The notes under the pieces: model-generated | What the model was told of the DNA's origin: nothing | Database searches by the model: none | The model's input: only the letters and a program-made list of their open reading frames with translations | Assembly: GCF_018070325.1 (NCBI RefSeq) | Contig: NZ_JAGPXY010000058.1 | Location: 1-43,615, forward strand | From: Micromonospora sp. H61 | GTDB lineage: Bacteria > Actinomycetota > Actinomycetes > Mycobacteriales > Micromonosporaceae | Direction of reading: 5' to 3' | Length of the DNA stretch: 43,615 bases | Made by a program: the position numbers and the translations under genes | In this document: in pieces, positions 40,985 to 43,615 of the stretch | Position numbering within the stretch: the stretch's first letter is position 1 | Layout of the letters: every line of letters starts with the position of its first letter

Positions 40985-41902
40985 TCACACGCGGGCGCCG
41001 GCCTTCAGGTTCTGCCAGACCTCGCGGGTCGCGGTGGACCGGTTGAGGGTGATGAAGTGGATTCCCGGCACGCCCTCGTCCAGCAGTCGGCGGCACATCT
41101 CGCTGGCCTGCTCGATGCCGAGCCGGCGGACGGCGTCCGGGTCGTCGGCGACGCGTTCGAAGCGGGCCGCCAACGCCGGTGGGAACGGCGCACCGGACAG
41201 CTGCACGGACCGCTCGATGGTGCTGAACTGGGTCACCGGCATCACGCCGGCCAGGATCGGGGTGTCACAGCCGGCAGCGGCCACCCGGTCCCGTAGCCGC
41301 AGGTAGTCGTCGGCGTCGAAGAACATCTGGGTGACCGCGAACTCCGCGCCGGCCCGACACTTGCGGACGAACTGGGCGGTGTCGCTGGCCACGTCGGGCG
41401 AGCGGGGGTGCTTGTACGGGAAGGCCGCCACGCCGACGCTGAAGTCGCCGGCGTCGCGCACCAGCCGGACCAGGTCCTCGGCGTAGTCGACGCCCTCGGG
41501 GTGACGGATCCACTCACCGCCCGGGTTGCCCGGGGGGTCACCACGAACGGCCAGCACGTTGCGCACCCCCACCCCGGCGAGGCGGCCGACCACGTGCCGC
41601 AGCTCGGCGACGGAGTGGTTGACCGCGGTGAGGTGGGCCATCGGCAGCAGAGTGGTCTCGGTGGCGATCCGCTCGGTCACCGCCACTGTGGTGTCCCGGG
41701 TCGAGCCGCCGGCGCCGTACGTGATCGACACGAACGACGGGCGCAGGGACTCCAACTCGCGGATGGCCTGCCAGAGCAACTGCTCCCCCGCCTCGGTCTT
41801 GGGCGGGAAGAACTCGAACGAGAAGGTCGGCTGGTGCTCACGGATGAGCTCCCCGATCGCCGGCTGCGGATTGGGGAGTGTCGAGGGAAGACCGAGCGCC
41901 AC
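40985..41902 (-). CDS. metF: Methylenetetrahydrofolate reductase
   Basis: Reduces 5,10-methylene-THF to 5-methyl-THF for methionine synthesis. The 305-aa TIM-barrel flavoprotein shows TFSFEFFPPKTEAGEQLLW (catalytic glutamate E30), SITYGAGGSTRDTTV, MAHLTAVNHS, VLAVRGDPP, FSVGVAAFPYKHP, FAVTQMFFDADDYL and GIHFITLNRS. It starts with GTG 41902, with no ribosome-binding site but a -10-like TAGAGT 6 nt upstream, so it may be leaderless. With that start there is no room for a SAM or B12 riboswitch directly ahead. Confidence 0.96.
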   Translation of the reverse strand: MALGLPSTLPNPQPAIGELIREHQPTFSFEFFPPKTEAGEQLLWQAIRELESLRPSFVSITYGAGGSTRDTTVAVTERIATETTLLPMAHLTAVNHSVAELRHVVGRLAGVGVRNVLAVRGDPPGNPGGEWIRHPEGVDYAEDLVRLVRDAGDFSVGVAAFPYKHPRSPDVASDTAQFVRKCRAGAEFAVTQMFFDADDYLRLRDRVAAAGCDTPILAGVMPVTQFSTIERSVQLSGAPFPPALAARFERVADDPDAVRRLGIEQASEMCRRLLDEGVPGIHFITLNRSTATREVWQNLKAGARV

Positions 41903-41908
41903 GACCCG

Positions 41909-41914
41909 ACTCTA
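41909..41914 (-). promoter_or_regulatory. Candidate leaderless promoter of metF
   Basis: TAGAGT on the minus strand, 6 nt ahead of the metF GTG, fits TANNNT. The same spacing is seen for murT, dinB and the leuS leader. Confidence 0.45.
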
Positions 41915-42005
41915 GCGGTCGATGGCACCAGGACCCAGGCCCTTCCCACCCAGCGGCCCGGTGCCGCCCCGGTCCGGTGGGCTGCTTCGCCCGGATAAGG
42001 CGTCG

Positions 42006-42018
42006 TACCTCCGAGGTA
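42006..42018. promoter_or_regulatory. 13-bp palindrome between metF and the XRE gene
   Basis: TACCTC-C-GAGGTA is a perfect inverted repeat with one central base, about 105 bp from metF and 135 bp from the XRE gene. It is a possible operator, for example for the XRE protein itself. Confidence 0.35.
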
Positions 42019-42151
42019 GGAAGGGACGGTGCGGGAGGGGCGGCGGGGGTGGCCCGGGTCCCGCGCGGGGGTCAGCAACCGAGCGGTGACGCCGCTCCCG
42101 TCCGGCCGGGCGGGTGGGTCGTCACCGCACCGACGCCCGCCAGGAGGACCC

Positions 42152-42541
42152 ATGATCCCGCCCACATCGCCGCGCCCCGCGCAGCTCGGGCCGCTGCTGG
42201 CCCGGTGCCGACTGGACCGGGGCTTGAGCCAGCAGCGAGCCGCCGCCGAGTTGTGTGCCGCCGCCGGGGTGCCGACGTTGAGTCGGCACGAGGTTTCCCG
42301 GTGGGAACGACAGCGTCGCGTGCCGGGCGGGTTCTGGCTCGGCTGGCTCGCCGTCGTCCTGGACGTGCCGCTGGTGGTGCTCGCCGAGGCCGCCGCGACC
42401 ACCCGTCGGGCCAGCTCGACGCGGGCCACCGGGCCGGGCCGCGCGGCGGCGGCCGGCACGCGACCGGCCGGGCGGACGGGGCCCGGCCGCACCGGCGGGA
42501 CTACGCGTGGCGGTGGAGCACGAGCACGGACGACCGGCTAG
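42152..42541 (+). CDS. Small XRE-like helix-turn-helix regulator
   Basis: 129-aa protein with an N-terminal XRE/Cro-type domain: LGPLLARCRLDRGLSQQRAAAELCAAAG and SRHEVSRWERQRRVPGGFW (recognition helix), then LAVVLDVPLVVLAEAA. The last 45 or so residues are Arg/Gly/Thr-rich and look disordered. ATG 42152 has AGGAGG 5 nt upstream; the longer frame before it is unsupported. It ends 9 nt before the polyprenyl synthase gene, so the two are probably co-transcribed and it may regulate that gene. Ligand and targets unknown. Confidence 0.75.
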   Translation: MIPPTSPRPAQLGPLLARCRLDRGLSQQRAAAELCAAAGVPTLSRHEVSRWERQRRVPGGFWLGWLAVVLDVPLVVLAEAAATTRRASSTRATGPGRAAAAGTRPAGRTGPGRTGGTTRGGGARARTTG

Positions 42542-42550
42542 CGTCGGGAC

Positions 42551-43615
42551 GTGACCCACGCTGCTCCCGTGTCCCCCGTCGACCGCGCCGGCCTGCGGCA
42601 GCGGGTCGACAAGGCTCTCACCGAGTTCCTGGCCGGCCAACGGGTCCGGCTCGCCGCCGTGGACGACGCTCTGGGTCCGGTGGCCGAGGCCATCGAGGCG
42701 TTCGTGCTCGGCGGCGGCAAGCGGCTGCGTCCCGCATTCGCGTACTGGGGGTTCCGGGGGGCCGGCGGGCTGGATGGCGACCAGGTGCTGACCGCCCTGG
42801 CATCACTGGAGTTCGTCCAGGCCAGCGCCCTGATCCACGACGACCTGATGGACCGTTCCGACACCCGTCGCGGCGAGCCCGCCGTACACCGACGGTTCGC
42901 CACCCGGCACCGGGAGGCCGGCTGGGGCGGCGACGCGGACGGTTTCGGCGACGCCGCGGCCATCCTGCTCGGTGACCTGTGCCTGGTCTGGTCCGACGAG
43001 CTGCTGCACTCCGCCGGCCTGGACCTGTGGTCGTTGGCCCGGGCCCGGCCGGTCTTCGACGAGATGCGCACCGAGGTCACCGTCGGGCAGTACCTCGACG
43101 TGCTCACGCAGGTCACCGGGGACACCTCGGTGGAACGGGCCAGCAAGGTCGCCCGGTACAAGTCCGCGAAGTACACCGTCGAGCGCCCGATGCTGCTCGG
43201 CGCCGCGCTGGCCGACGCGCCGGAGGACGTGCGGACGGCCTACTCGGCGTACGGGCTGCCGCTGGGCGAGGCGTTCCAGCTCCGCGACGACGTGCTGGGG
43301 GTCTTCGGCGACCCGGCGCTGACCGGCAAACCGGCCGGGGACGATCTACGCGAGGGCAAGCGCACCTACCTGGTGGCGGCGGCCGTGGAGACCACCGACG
43401 ACGCGGGCCGCGAGCTGCTGCTCGGCCGGCTCGGCGACCCGGCGCTGGACGAGCACGGGGTGGCCCGGCTCCGCGAGGTGATCTCGGAGAGCGGGGCGCT
43501 GGCCCGTACCGAACAGCGGATCGTCACACTCACCGACGCCGCCCTGGCCGCCCTGACCGCCGACGACCTCGACACCGAGGCCCGCCAAGCCCTGGTCGAC
43601 CTGGCCATCGCCGCC
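42551..43615 (+). CDS. Polyprenyl diphosphate synthase, probably GGPP synthase (partial, C-terminus beyond window)
   Basis: Head-to-tail prenyltransferase making a linear allylic diphosphate from IPP. 355 codons are visible without a stop. Motifs: VLGGGKRLRPAFAYWGF (about 52-68), first aspartate-rich ALIHDDLMDRSDTRRG (D97, D98, D101), GDLCLVWSDELL, KYTVERPMLLGAAL, second aspartate-rich FQLRDDVLGVFGD (D246, D247) and KPAGDDLREGKRTYL. Small residues (A91, S92, A93) ahead of the first motif fit a C20 or longer product. GTG 42551 gives the first plausible start; GTG 42569 is possible. It could supply precursor for the nearby carotenoid genes, or menaquinone or other terpenoids. Confidence 0.9.
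   Translation, partial: MTHAAPVSPVDRAGLRQRVDKALTEFLAGQRVRLAAVDDALGPVAEAIEAFVLGGGKRLRPAFAYWGFRGAGGLDGDQVLTALASLEFVQASALIHDDLMDRSDTRRGEPAVHRRFATRHREAGWGGDADGFGDAAAILLGDLCLVWSDELLHSAGLDLWSLARARPVFDEMRTEVTVGQYLDVLTQVTGDTSVERASKVARYKSAKYTVERPMLLGAALADAPEDVRTAYSAYGLPLGEAFQLRDDVLGVFGDPALTGKPAGDDLREGKRTYLVAAAVETTDDAGRELLLGRLGDPALDEHGVARLREVISESGALARTEQRIVTLTDAALAALTADDLDTEARQALVDLAIAA

Noticed and set aside
41903..42151. SAM or cobalamin riboswitch ahead of metF
   Set aside because: A -10-like motif lies 6 nt from the start codon, leaving no untranslated leader, and no conserved riboswitch core was recognised.
1..43615. tRNA, rRNA, IS elements, attachment sites, replication origin
   Set aside because: Looked for cloverleaf ends, transposase motifs, terminal repeats and DnaA-box clusters by eye; none was convincing.

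Overview
The window is very GC-rich actinobacterial chromosome, most likely Micromonospora or a close member of the Micromonosporaceae. The evidence is the division/cell-wall (dcw) gene order with mraZ at its head, the MurT/GatD lipid II amidation pair, a SAV_6107-type HEPN protein ahead of an imuA-imuB-dnaE2 mutasome, and a split carotenoid tail-modification cluster like that of Salinispora. The window is gene-dense and almost entirely single-copy core sequence. I saw no tRNA, rRNA, IS element, prophage or CRISPR array. It is cut inside murC on the left and inside a polyprenyl diphosphate synthase gene on the right.

Layout. (1) 1-13080, minus strand: the dcw operon, read right to left as mraZ, rsmH, ftsL-like, ftsI, murE, murF, mraY, ftsW, murG, murC. 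Most junctions overlap by 1-4 nt. murD, usually between mraY and ftsW, is absent; a palindromic repeat lies there instead. (2) 13081-13420: divergent control region with three GTGGRG boxes (10-bp period) facing mraZ and two facing the other way. (3) 13421-16075, plus: murT, gatD and a DedA/VTT-family membrane protein, all overlapping. (4) 16412-19660, minus: leuS preceded by an attenuator: a leaderless 12-codon leader peptide with three adjacent Leu codons, a pause hairpin and an intrinsic terminator. (5) 19657-24500, plus: MoxR ATPase, DUF58 protein and a TgpA-like transglutaminase. (6) 24825-28039, minus: DUF3040 protein, dinB, an apparent deletion junction joining a methyltransferase N-terminus to a headless alkaline-phosphatase-family gene, and an unannotated-looking 58-aa gene. 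(7) 28133-34800, minus: mutasome operon (HEPN protein, imuA, imuB, dnaE2) with tandem LexA (SOS) boxes and a roughly 300-nt leader holding three strong hairpins. (8) 34862-40206, plus: YbaK-type deacylase, then CrtA-like monooxygenase, GNAT acetyltransferase, CruF hydratase, GT2 glycosyltransferase and CrtI/CrtD desaturase. (9) 40251-41902, minus: a CDP-alcohol phosphatidyltransferase-like protein and metF. (10) 42152 to the right edge, plus: a small XRE regulator and a polyprenyl (probably geranylgeranyl) diphosphate synthase.

Functional themes are peptidoglycan synthesis and its amidation, leucyl-tRNA charging with leucine-sensing control, SOS mutagenesis, and tailoring of one end of a carotenoid. 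The signals most worth following are the leuS attenuator, the HEPN-led SOS operon with its structured leader, the DedA/VTT protein coupled to murT-gatD, the divergent MraZ-type boxes, the missing murD and the broken fusion gene. All statements rest on reading the sequence; no database search or folding was run.
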